Shown in pieces: positions 13,615 through 25,643 of a stretch of 64,000 nucleotides of DNA; within the stretch, counting starts at the first letter, position 1; each line of letters starts with the position of its first letter. The position numbers were made by a program, and so were the translations under genes. The notes beneath the pieces are model-generated. The model made no database searches and was not told where the DNA came from. It saw only the letters and a program-made list of their open reading frames with translations. This stretch comes from Sipunculus nudus (taxonomy: Eukaryota > Annelida > Sipuncula > Golfingiida > Sipunculidae): the NCBI GenBank assembly GCA_026874595.1, contig CM049311.1, positions 59,215,953 through 59,279,952 of the forward strand. The letters run 5' to 3'.

Positions 13615-14864
13615 ATATATATATATATATAATCAAAATATTCACAACAATATTTACAAATTAACAACAATATTTACTTAAAACACTGAATCAATCTTGT
13701 TCTGCTTAACAAAGAGAATCTTATTTATAATTATCGAAGAAAGCTGGTCCTTTTATAACTTTATTAAACAAGCCTTTGTCAAAGGCTTTGAATAGCTTGT
13801 TTGTCATATTGCACAAACACAAACCGCTAATTAATGATGTACCATGAGTACACACTGAGTCACTTTGTTGATCACTGACTTGTGCTCACCGTAATAAGAA
13901 GCAGACCCCATTAACATCTCAATAAACTTCAAAGCAGGTATGAAGGGATCGATCATTAGATTACAGGTGACTGCTCACGTTATCAAACTGTCTCTCTATA
14001 TTGGTACTATGGTAGTAAGCATTGAGTCCTATTGCCTTATTGATGAATATTCTATTGATGTTATCGAAGCAGGTCGTCAGTTTGTCGTCGTCATGAACTG
14101 ACATGTTGTCAAGTCAAAATGTGTGTGATAAGCAATGACAGATGATCGCTTAAATTAAGCAATGACAAACTTACTTTCATGACTCACTTTTTTAAAATTA
14201 AATCCGCGCAAATGATATTTACACATCGCTAAGACTAGCTATGAACTCCGGTCAACTGGTCAACGACCGCAGCGTGCCAGAAATACAACGGGAGTTCTAT
14301 TCGATGAATATTAATGAGGGATTTCCCTTAGAGCACGTGATCCTTACCTGTTTACCGTAAAGATGTTTTAGACAGTCGTTAAACAAACTCGATGTGTTCA
14401 AAGATAGGCTGTGCTAAAAAAAAGTAATGGTACACAGAATTAAAGAATTGGATCGTTTTACATGTTCCCTCGCAATATTCGCGGAACTTTCATTTTTCGA
14501 GAAAGATTAAAACCACGCGGGCCCTGGGCCATTGACACCTGGAGGGGGTATTCTGAATTGATGTCCAATTCACCGCGGGAAAAGTAGATCACCATTGCCA
14601 CCTGTACATTCACGAGACGGTCAATGGCACGGTCGTTTTAGTCTTAACTTAGGACGCCAGGTGCCACTACCGCTTCACCAGGCGGTCGCTTAACGGAGGT
14701 AAAGACCAGCGACCGGTCACATTTGAGCGGTCGGTGGTCGCGTACCACAAACGGTCGCTCAACACAGGGGCATTAAAGAGTGATTAAGCTCGGTGCATTC
14801 ATTTTTCGGTCGTAAGTCACAGACGGTCGCTGGCGGCAGTGGTCGCTTGGTTCAGGTTTCACTG
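13408..14864. mobile_element. Non-autonomous TA-flanked DNA transposon (Tc1/mariner/pogo-like termini), 1457 bp
   Basis: The left end is CAGTAAAACCTGAGAGTTAA and the right end reads inward as CAGTGAAACCTGAACCAAGC, so the terminal 13 bases match with one mismatch. Both ends are flanked by TA (13406-13407 and 14865-14866), the expected target duplication of Tc1/mariner/pogo elements. Internally there are subterminal GGTCTTAAGTCACAGG and GGTCGTAAGTCACAGA blocks, many GGTCGCT-type motifs in a GC-richer right half, and a (TA)n tract at 13580-13631. No transposase reading frame is visible, so it would depend on an enzyme encoded elsewhere. The superfamily is inferred from ends and target site only. 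Confidence 0.75.
13580..13631. repeat. (TA)n microsatellite inside the transposon
   Basis: Nearly pure alternating TA, interrupted once by CA around 13611. It lies within the TA-flanked element. Confidence 0.95.
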
Positions 14865-17800
14865 TACTTGTAATAATTTGGTTCGCGTAGTTTTAGTGAT
14901 CACCATGGCTGCTTGGATCTGTTCCAGTAACCTTGTTTTAAGACTTGACTATAGGGATGACAAATGAGATTTTGAACATTACGGCAATTTACGATACTCT
15001 TCTTGTGTCACAGTCAGATCTGAGGGTCTAAGTCTTATCTTATCAGGCTGCTGACAAAAATAGTATTGTGATTTTAAGTATAATTTGTACTTTTAATGGA
15101 AACTAGTGATCAGTATGACTTCAAACTGGTATTATTGGTATCAAGTTCTTTGAGCTTAAGCTTGATATAATATCATTTATGCTGAATCATGAGCTGCTCT
15201 TTTATGTGGAAATAAGAGGTCTCATAATTATTGTCAGACTACTGTGTTGACATAAGTCTGAGTTTAATGGACCCAGTAACAAACTGCTCATGGCCTTAAC
15301 ATTACAGAAAAATTCCAGTGAATCCTCCCTTGTCTTTGCATATTTTTTTTTCTGAGTTATGGTACCTGGTAGATTGTCTCTCCAGAAACCATTACAAGTC
15401 AGGATTTGTGACTAGTTCCTGTTTAATCTCAAGGGTCAGTGCTTCTTTAGATGAAGAAATCTGTGATAAAGTAAAAATAAAATGTTCAGACAATTACATC
15501 TTGTTGCTTGCTGCATCAGGCTACAAGAAGACAGTGCTGTATTGGCAGGTGTCAGCACTGTGCCAGTCGCCTGTATGTCTTGTCTGGGCTGCTGGTCTGA
15601 TCTTACAGCTTGTGGGTTAATAGAAATGTATGTGACCCCTGACCTCCACACAGCCCCACCTCTCCTCCTGGCCTTCCAGATCCCCCTCCTGTCCTAATGG
15701 AAAATGACTAAACAGTCAATTTCACCACAGAGTGTTTACTCTCTGGCCACTTACCATCCCATTGTTTGTAATATATTATTGTTTCCTGTTTTAAGGACCT
15801 TCGTCATACAGGTATAATTATCCAAGTCACTCTTCTTTTAACTTTGCCCAATCTCCGGGGTTAACAGGATGCACCCACCACTCATATGATGCAGTGACAA
15901 TAGTATATATAAACAAGAAACTCTCTCTCCTCAAGAAATAATGACTGCATTGTTATATGTTATTAATCAAATATCAGTTCCAGATATAATAAAACCTTAT
16001 TCATATCATCATTAAGCATCAGCTTAATGATGACGTGACTAAGCATTTATTACATCTGTTATGTTGATATATTTCCTTATCCCAGAGAAAAATTCACTAA
16101 TTAATGGATCCATTCATCTGAAAGTGCACTTTGCCCTCAATATCCTAATTTGTTGGACATTTTACATAAGTTTCTTGTCTTAATTTAAATATTTTCTTAA
16201 ACATCATATGAATCTTTCAATAAACAAGCTGGGCTTATGGTTGACAACTTTATTCCAGCCAGCCAGATTGAAATGGCCAGTTTTGCATATGGACAATAGT
16301 TTGATTTTAAAAAAGAGATAATTTCATTGCTATTAACATTTTATGTTTACATTTAAAGACCAATGAAAACTTTTTTAAAACTTTTATAGAGTACAGTGTT
16401 TATGGTCAAGAGGGACTTATTTATTCTGTTTTTCTGTTTAAATGGTACCAGCATCTGATGATCACAGTAATTTAATGAAATACTAGCTCTGACCTTGTTA
16501 GCATTGTCCCTTGCCTGTACATTTCTGCTGATTGCTCTGTGTAATAAGGTTCCTTAGAATTTCGCAGTATTCCCAGGTTATTGGTGTATGTACTGTGTTT
16601 GAAGTATTGATGGTATTGATGGTTCATTTTACGTATTATTCATGATCGTAGGACAGAGATATGCAGACAGGAATCCCTTATTTTATGATGGTTGTTGCCA
16701 CAGTAGACACAACTGGGGAAACGGGTATGATGCCGATCACATCACTACCATACAGACACCAATAACATCAGTATTCATAGCTCGGACAGCTGCTCAGTAT
16801 GAAAGGCTTAAGCACTTCCCTTAATGCCACTGCCAGGCAAAGGCAAAAGTCAGTGAAGTGGCACTGTTCTCTGTATGGTCAGGCTTTGTTCACATTACCA
16901 GAAACTTTGCTACTATTTATTGGGTTATTAGTAGATATTGCTCAGTTAGCATCTTAATGTTCTTAATGTTTTAATCATGGCTCAGCAAATCATGACTCAA
17001 AATAGATTGATATCTTAGCATAGCACTGTCTGTCCAGAGAGGATTGAGGCTCCAGACCAGGCTTACCATTGGCTCCAGACAATCTGATCTCATGGTAGAA
17101 ATTTGGCAGATTCAGAAGCATCACAAAATGAAGAGATTCAACCCTGTGTGATAAATACAGCAGCAAGGAATTGTGGGATTGGTTCCTTACCACACTGCCA
17201 TATAAATAAGTTGCATATTCAGCGACATTGATGACTGCTAGGACTAAACCTTATTTATATGCAAGGGACAGATTTACCCAAATACTCAAGCATCAGTTGT
17301 CTTTAAAGTGATGAGAGTCAAATACAGCAGAAATTGAGAATACATTTGAAGACCTGATAGGATCGTTTCCATGATGCCCCTCCCCCCCCCCCCCCACCAC
17401 CAAACATTGTCTTCAGCCAGGAGTGATGGGATACTCCCCTTTTGATACATTTAAAATTACTTAGGCATGATGGGATAGTTTCCTATAAGCCCCGCCTATT
17501 TTCAGCTGGAGGTGATGTCTGCATATTTTTCAACGCTCCATGCTTGCTCAGCTAAAATAACAGGTTTCCTGGAATAGATAAGTAGGAAACTGAATAAGGG
17601 CCTTCCTTGAGGAGGATAAATAAGTTTGGGAAAACATTTCCTGTCTTATTCAACATGGTAGATTGTGTTTGGCAAACAGCTGTTCCTCATCTGTCTGTGT
17701 GCTGCTGGCTCTGGATGACAACAGCCTAGGGACAGCTTTGCTTACCTCATAACAGATCAACGTAGTTTGATCTCTAATTGAACCAATCAGTGGGAGATGT

Positions 17801-18483
17801 TATTTTTCTAACATTTACACAGAAGATCCCATTCCTCTTGATCAGGTAGTCTTGGATCCCTTAATCTCTTAAAAAAAACCTCTAGTTTCTGTTGTTCACA
17901 CATTGAAATGCTTAATCCCAAATGTTTCTTTAAAAATTGAGTCACATATCCATTCAGTGACCAGAAAAAAAAGTCAAAAGAAAAAAATTTGCGTGACTTG
18001 ATTTCTGGAGCCATCCATTCTCACAAACACCACATATACACACGCACATCAAGACACAAGGAATCTCTGTGAAATAGGAAAAACAAATTAAACTCTTCTC
18101 ATAGTCAGAATCTTTTTCAACTCTTTTGGTTTTCTCATTAATCTCCTTACCATTGTAGAAGAGAATGTGTTAACTGTGAACCAGATTAAGGTATACTATA
18201 CAACGTAATCATCAATAAGAAGACCCAAATCACCTGTGTCAACCAAACTCTTTTCACACCTCACACAGGAGAATCATTCTTTAGGGATTGTTTTCTTGAA
18301 AAAAGTCCTATCATGTAAAAGCTGCCCAGCTACATCTATATATGATACATGATATATGGTTTGTGATTTTTCATCAAATACATCTGCAGAAGGCTCAGCA
18401 TCCCCAGTTTGGTTGCCATGCCGACGTATCAATAGGAGCTATGGTTGAGTGTGGTTTCCTGGTTGACATAGGTCACTCAGGTG

Positions 18484-18668
18484 ATGCAGAAATATGTTTT
18501 CTCTGCAGCAGGGACACTGATCTACTGTGTGCTATTTGTTACCCTAGTAAACGGAGCCCCTTGTGATAGTGTATGTGTGTTTAGATTTGGCTGCAATGTG
18601 GCCATCACCTGGGTGGGTCAATGGAGCAAGTGCTCACAGATAGACTGTGAGGATGCCCCAGGCATCAG
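18484..18668 (+). CDS. First coding exon of a secreted/membrane TSP1-repeat protein, THSD7A/B-like (partial gene)
   Basis: The ATG at 18484 follows an in-frame TAG at 18469-18471. Residues 1-24 (MQKYVFSAAGTLIYCVLFVT, then LVNG) have the basic-hydrophobic layout of a signal peptide. The mature part begins APCDSVC and reaches WVGQWSKCSQIDCEDAPGI, which fits the opening of a thrombospondin type-1 repeat (W..G.W..C....C.....GI). From family knowledge, human THSD7A starts its first TSP1 repeat with the same spacing. The exon ends in phase 2 at CAG|GTAAAC. I found no later exons in the window, so the gene is interleaved with NAV, very long, or a stranded fragment. An alternative reading uses the acceptor CTCTGCAG ending at 18508, which would make this an internal exon without the signal peptide. 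Confidence 0.6.
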
Positions 18669-18832
18669 GTAAACCACCGTTATTCATCTACCTGTGTGAT
18701 CATCCTCTCTCTCCATCATCCATATATCTGCACGAGCATCCTCTCTCAGCATCAGGTAAACTTCTTGACATCCATCTACCTGCACGATCAACATCTCTCT
18801 CAGCGCTCTCTCAGTGTCAGGTAAACTCTCTT
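18660..18832. repeat. Tandem repeat carrying three copies of the exon's splice donor
   Basis: The donor sequence GCATCAG|GTAAAC at the end of the TSP1 exon recurs with GT at 18756 (GCATCAGGTAAAC) and 18821 (GTGTCAGGTAAAC). The copies are embedded in similar CATCTACCTGCACGATCA / CTCTCTCAGC segments. Units are imperfect, about 65-87 bases. Read-through to the second donor meets TAA immediately, so the copies would act as decoys or alternative ends and not as coding extensions. Confidence 0.75.
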
Positions 18833-21800
18833 AACTGTTCCACCAGTACAACCATCCCCCTTCTGCAACCAGCTCCTCAGAAAGAGTGCCAGGAACCAAC
18901 ACCCGCACAGCTATTCCTGCTGATTCTTGCTGTTTTCTAGAAATTAAAGCTTTATCCCTGGAACAGGATCTTATTATCACCAGTTCATGGATATCTTTGT
19001 CTACACAGAGAAGGGATTTATTTTAAGAACAGAAATCATAACCTCATTAAAGTATTCTTGATGGAAAAGCTTTCCGTAGACCTAAATGGCAGCTACAGGG
19101 TGAACTCATTGTCATTACGCTAACAGAATGGTTGGCTGCAGAACTTTTATTGGATACTATAAAATTCATGAATTTCTTAGAAAAAGGATTGAACAAGTCT
19201 ACCCGGCTGTCTCTACCTGATATGTATCACAACATATATATACAAGGACTCTAGGCCTTACTAATTCACTTGGTAATATTTTCCCACATCATTTTTATCA
19301 ATTGAAGATTTTCATACACATGAGAGACACAATATACTAAATTAACCGCTGTGATGGCAGCTCAGCAGAAAAGATGGAAGAACTTCCTAACATACAGGAG
19401 TGAATATCCTGAGAACACTTTTTATAGGTAACATTCATGAAGCTTGGGGAAAACAATGGCCAAAGCTTACAAAACAAGGGTAAGAAACACATTTATATGT
19501 CAGTACTGATAAAACTTTTCTTCACTGTTTCAATTTACAAACACAAAAGAAACATATGAGAGTTGGCTCAACATCTTCAGGAAAAGGAGGGGGAAAAAAA
19601 GAGGATGGTAAATCAGTGATTATGACACAAGCTTTGTGTAATAAACTGTACTGTCTAGTACCTCCAAGGAGTTATTCATCTTAATGGAAAAAATCTGACG
19701 CCTTCAGGAAACACAAGGGAGAGCACTGGATTGGCTGGTGTTTTCTAATCATATGATTTAACCCGTGACCTATCATTTTATGCTTCAGGTCTGTTTTTCA
19801 TTTACAGAAGCCAACGACAAGCCTTGTTCTCTGCTTTGACAGGCGGGTGATTATCCATTTGGACTCTTTTGATCAGTGTTTTATGTACCTGTGGTTTCAG
19901 CACCATCTGTTTAGCAGAACTGAATCGAGCACGAAAAGGACATTTTGGACAGAGAAAGCACTGCTCTATTTGGATTCAAAACTGTCTGAGGTGCGCTGAT
20001 ATGGAAGGCTACACAGATTTATGATTGAGAATCTAATTACCAAATCTGTGATGTTTAGTTAGGGTTAGTTTTTCACAAAGGCTAGTGTTTCATTTAAGCG
20101 GCAGTGTCAAGAAACAGGTTTGTTTAAACAGGATTGGTATTGGAAAATTGGAACATTTTAAGTATTTGATATTGTCAACTAGTTTTGATGACGGTAACAT
20201 CAGAGTACATGTGGTACATGTATCATGCCATGCAGACTGTGCAGTTGTTAACCAATTTCATGATTACGTGGTCAGAATATCATATGACATGGCATCGTGA
20301 AGAGCTGTTTTACCTGAAAACTCATGATTCATATCACAGTTGTGCAGCATTTTATGATCTGGACTGATCTGACACAGTGCTCTCACCCATGTGTAACAAG
20401 TGATTATTTATTTAGATGGGTGTACTACAGATATAGCTCTGTGTACTTAACTCCCTGATGACCAGCCATGCAGTAATCCAAACGCTGGGCTGTGTATGTA
20501 GAATGGCCTTACTGTAGGCTTGCATTTATTAACTGGGCTACATTCCCTAAAGCATTCACTATTACAGTTGCTTCACAACAGACAGGGATCAGAAGAGTAC
20601 AACTTAGTTTGACTGATTGGGCATTCCTTGTATATTGTATTATATAAGGCAGAGCTGACCAGTAGACAAATGGAGAATTCTACTTCAGATCCTATGATTT
20701 TGAACCTAGGGTTGCTCACACACAGCATTAACAAATGGATGTGATGAGATTTGAAGCCGGACTATAAAATAATTCAGCTTTCATGTCTTATTTACAGAGA
20801 ATTAATATCATCTCATAACCTAGGAGACCAGTGCACTATGTTGATACTCAGCTGTGCAAAACTGACTTTATTGAATCCAATTTAAGTGGATGTCAGGTTC
20901 AGGGTTTCAGATGAGGACGACGTGAATTGGAAAAATAGAACAAAAAATCAGTCTGAAAAACTAATGGAGTATACTCTGAAAGGTATTAATATTGAGTAAC
21001 ATTGAAGGAGAAGAAAATACAGCTAGCGCAGAGGTAGTTGGAATAGAGGATTGTGGGATTGCTCCCACAAGATTTCAAGCCAGCCTTCAAGGAGCCATGA
21101 TAAATAATGTATTGTATGTGTGATGATATTAAAAGTGATTTTGGTGGACACGGGGGATTTCTGAGTGGATATTATGGATCCTGCAGGAGTTGGCTGCCCA
21201 GAAACTGACCACTGTCCAGTATTGACTGACCTCTGAGCCTCAGCTGTTGGGTGCTTGGTTTACTTACTTAAGGCTACCATCAGCCAGTCAATCAGTCAAT
21301 GAAATTGTCAAAATTTGTGAGCCTGTTTGAACAAGTGAAATGATAATAACTGACAGTGTTTGACAAGTGTATTGAGCTATACATTTAAAGCCTGTGAATG
21401 CCGACACAACTGTGACCTTGTTTACTGACAGATTTAGAATCCATTTATAATTTTGCTGTGGTATTGGAAAGGTCACATTGAGATATGGACAACTTGGCAC
21501 TGGTATAGCAGCTAATGTGACACAAGTGATTAGTGCCTCCCTGTGGCCAAATGAAGAATTAGATTAGAGGCCCAGGCTTATTTGATCTGTGAGAATCATT
21601 ATCGTGATTCTGTCCAGTCATCATACTTCAGATAATTTGAGACTTGCTTCCAGGGTGAGATCATGGTTAACTTTCATCAAATCAATTAAGTGCTAAATGT
21701 TCTTAGGACCATCTGAGGGCTGGTTGACAGTCGAGGTCATCACTCCAGTGTCAGTTAGACACAGTTCTGTTTTAACAGAAACTTCTGGAAAATCCTTACG

Positions 21801-22521
21801 ACCAGATCTGTTCCAGGTTGTAGTTTTCATTTTATGAATCACAGATGTTCATATAAATCATATGTACCCTCTGACCCCACCTGTTATGTTTACAACCAGG
21901 TCATTACATATATACCATAGAGAAATCTCTAAGGTGTGTGATATGCTCCGGTTTTCCTCAGTGCTCCTCCTGTTTTTGGACAGTCTGTGTTTGCCGCCAC
22001 TACAAGCCAGCTGAGAACATGAATAGTAGCATATGTGTGTAACTATTTTTGTATCTTAAGGGCTGAAATAGTGTACAACTCATAGCTCTAGACTAAAGAT
22101 CAGAGACATATTTTGGGTGTCTTGACCTTGTTAATAAATCCTAACAGTGGGGACATTTCTGTGTTATCATCAGACCCAGATAATACTCAGGATTACTGGA
22201 AGTTAAATCAGTGACCATGTCAACATACTCCATTATAATCATTATCTGATGTGCATACTTGAACTTAAGGGGTATGTTAACTGTGACACTGGAATGTATA
22301 GAAATAATCACAAGAAGTCTTCAGTAGAGTTAACTTGGGCACTTACATTTGTTATACCAAAATATAACCATGGTTACATTCTCTTTCCCAGTATTTCCAT
22401 GGCAACATGAATAGTAACATACAAACATGGATGCGTTATAAACATACTGTGAAATATTATATTTATAATTTGAATCAGAATGAAATTAAAATCATTAACA
22501 GTGGAATAAGACACATAATAT

Positions 22522-22580
22522 AAACAGTGGAGACATTATTTAGAAACAGTGGAGACATTATTTAGAAACAGTAGAGACAT
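22522..22580. repeat. 22-bp direct repeat, three copies
   Basis: The unit AAACAGTGGAGACATTATTT+AG occurs at 22522, 22544 and 22566; the third copy is partial with one change (GTAGAGACAT). Confidence 0.85.
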
Positions 22581-22701
22581 GATTCTTCAAAGTATGTCTA
22601 GCATGAACACTGAGTTCGGATTGTGTGCATTTTGCCAGAGAGTGGTATATTGCCAAGTTTTCTGATACTAACTATTTCTTGTAACCATGGAAACCATACA
22701 G

Positions 22702-22728
22702 GAAGAAGATGTTGGTCGCCCTGGGATG
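22702..22728 (+). CDS. Very tentative 27-nt micro-exon (GC donor)
   Basis: The string CATACAG|GAAGAAGATGTTGG...GGGATG|GCAAGT has a CAG acceptor and a GC-type donor around nine phase-0 codons (EEDVGRPGM). It would keep the frame if inserted between the distal first exon and the exon at 38521. The same string also contains an ATG at 22688 upstream of the acceptor. Nothing links it to the family beyond phase, and chance is a real possibility. Confidence 0.15.
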
Positions 22729-25628
22729 GCAAGTATTCTTGTTTCCACTTTTTGTTAATTCTCATGTCCTGCCCAATCTGATGATGCTTTATGTAATTCC
22801 ACTTATTCCACTTATGTTGTAACTATATACATTTACATGTTGCATTTTGATATTTTTGATAATTTTATAGTATTGAGTGTATAAAAAAATGTTTGTAAAT
22901 CCATAAAAAAATGTTTTTTTGTTCAAAATTAAGTCAGTCTTAGTGACTTAGTGATGAAGCATTTGGTAGTCATCTTAATATTCACAGTATATATAATTTA
23001 ATTTAATTACATAAATTAATATAAAATATTCTTATAAATTGGTTTTCCTTATTAGTAACTTAAAATGAAAAAGAAATCAAGCAAATTTATGCAGCATTAA
23101 TTGGAACACAGGTCTAAAATGACTAATGGACTACAGACATAAAACAGTTTTTGGATAATGTGTAACTTTTTGAAACACAAGAAGTGGATAAATTTAAGTT
23201 AAATTCATGTTTACCTTAAAAATAAATAAATCTGTAGTATTAATTGACCAAGACATAATACACAACTTGATACAGATCTATAGTGATAAAAAGCAAATAT
23301 ATGTCTATGATCAATAGGGGATCAGTCTGAAGGAAGTATATATAAATCAGTGATAAGTGATAACTAGCTAAATGATCTGTTAACCTAATACTTTGTCATG
23401 TTATCTGCCATAAGCGAATTCTCCAAATAACATAAATAATTGTCTTGCATATGGAACCAGAATAGATAAAGCAGCAATTTCTAATGTAGGTCAGTTCTAT
23501 GAATATATTGGAGAGAAAATGCCTCTCTGTCTTTGAGAACTCTGTTTGGGTGTTGGCAGAGCTGTTAGGGGGATGCCCCTTAATGAATATTCATTACAGG
23601 AACCTCATTTTAGGACATAAACAGAATATTGAGTGATGTCACTTCATAAATATTTATAAGAAAGCCTAATTTTCGGACAGTTATGGAATAATGATAAATT
23701 TAATTAGCCTTATGATTACTTAAAATAATTATGATTAATACAGTAAAAATATTTAAGAAAATGGATTAGAAACTTTGCATTTGGTAACCAGATCAACCAG
23801 TTTACCAAGCAAGCCATATTGACTGCAAATTGCCTGACAAAATTGAAACCAGAAATTTCTTAATTAGTTGAAAAATAAAATTCTCAAGTCATTTAGTATT
23901 AAAGTATAATTTATGCAAATATTACTTTATGCATTAGTTTTCTTGAATATTGGTTTTTAAAATATTAATAAAAATGAAGTCATCCCAGTATTTTAACTTT
24001 TAAAACCTGAACATGTAAATCATATGAGCTGTTCTTGTGTTCTTCAGTTATAGATATAAAGGGCAAAACAATTTTGCTGTTTTTGTGTATGGGGAGGAAA
24101 TTTATGTAATATTTTACTCCTTTGTTATCAGGTGTGCACAGTTTATGTCAGTAAATTCTAGTGCACCACATGGTTTGGCAGCATGTCAGTAGAGATCTAA
24201 ATGGTTCTGAGGCCTTTCATCCTGACACAAGGCTACATTTGCAACATTAAGAGATCCAATGAACCTTAACCTACAACATTAACCCTGTGGTGTGAGCAGA
24301 CGTTCACCATCAGACACCAGATGTGCTACCAGAAAAACTCTAAATACCACCCAAAAAAAAAACAAAAAAAAACATGATTGTGCTTCACTTTTAGGCCATC
24401 CACAAGGTTTGTTTTTCTATCGTTGGCATTCTCTCTCATTATTATTACAAAAAATATCCTGTTTAGGCACTCCAAGTAAAACATCCTTCAGGTATTGCTG
24501 GGGTTTTATTTTCAGTCATGTTGGTTCTTACTTAGGCCTCTTGTTATTACTACCACTTCCTTGAGCCCACACACATATAAAAATACAAACTGCTTTTAAA
24601 TAATTTAACCAGTAGTAAACTAGGCCATATTGAAGACTCAAAACCTAGCACAAACTCATAAGAAGATTAAAATATTGATATATTATAGCATTTGACAACA
24701 CAGGACATCCAGTATGCTTTCCATATGCAGTTACACAACTCAAAAATGTTTTTTTTTAACCAGGTGTCATGTATCTATCATTAACCTACAAGGTTTTGCT
24801 TATTTCCAGCAAAGATAACTGGAATATATATGGATATGTAAATTAAAGTATTTCTTAAAACCAGGTGGGTTTTGGAGATACAGAGACACAGCCAGGGGCT
24901 GGGCTGATAATCGTCAAAGAGATTGATACATTAACAGTCAAGTATTCCAGAGGGTATTCCTGTTGACACCTGAGATCTTTGTTTTAAGTATCATGTTTGC
25001 TGGAGGAGGCAGACCTGTATGGAATAGATATACACAGGTCAGTACCAGGATCAACACTTCTTGATCAGTTAAAGGCCTATCACATGACATCAAAGAGCCG
25101 GAATCAGACAGCAGATCATCTGTTACATCTTAGTACTGTGTCCACTGTGGTAGGAGGCTTGTACACTGATATGTCCATTCCTGTTGTAGCATCCTTGGGT
25201 GAAGCCTGTTCTTTAATAATCAATGCAGTAGTCATTTACTTAAAATTTTACCCCAAAAAGTGTGTATATATAATTAAATATAAGATTGAAATTTTCAATT
25301 AAAAAAAAGCAAGAAGGGAAGCACAGTATGTGAAAACACAAACCATTACTTTTGGGTTATTGTTATGTATGAATATGTCATGTCCAAGATGAATCACTGA
25401 AAGAGGTTAGCTCTGATGAAGTGCTTACATAATAATGTATTTTTTTTTATTTAAAAATAATGAACAATAATCAAATTGAATAAAAACCAATGAAAAATTC
25501 AGCATTACATATACAATGACTGAACACTATACTAGGTCTGTAGTGATATGTACTTTACAGGGCCTGCTATTTATTCAAAACAGCTACCATAATGGATGGA
25601 TTTTAGACTTGGATGCTACCTTTATTAA

Positions 25629-25643
25629 AGGGGGGGGGGGGGC
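25629..25643. repeat. Poly-G tract
   Basis: A run of about 13 G residues following TTTATTAAAG. Similar G or C homopolymers occur near 11778, 17384, 45171, 56619 and 60729, often inside repeats. Confidence 0.85.

Noticed and set aside
24997-25302. 101-codon plus-strand ORF (LEEADLYGIDIHRS...)
   Set aside because: It starts at TTG, not ATG. The composition is more protein-like than most, but I recognise no family and no clear acceptor/donor pair, so it is most likely chance.
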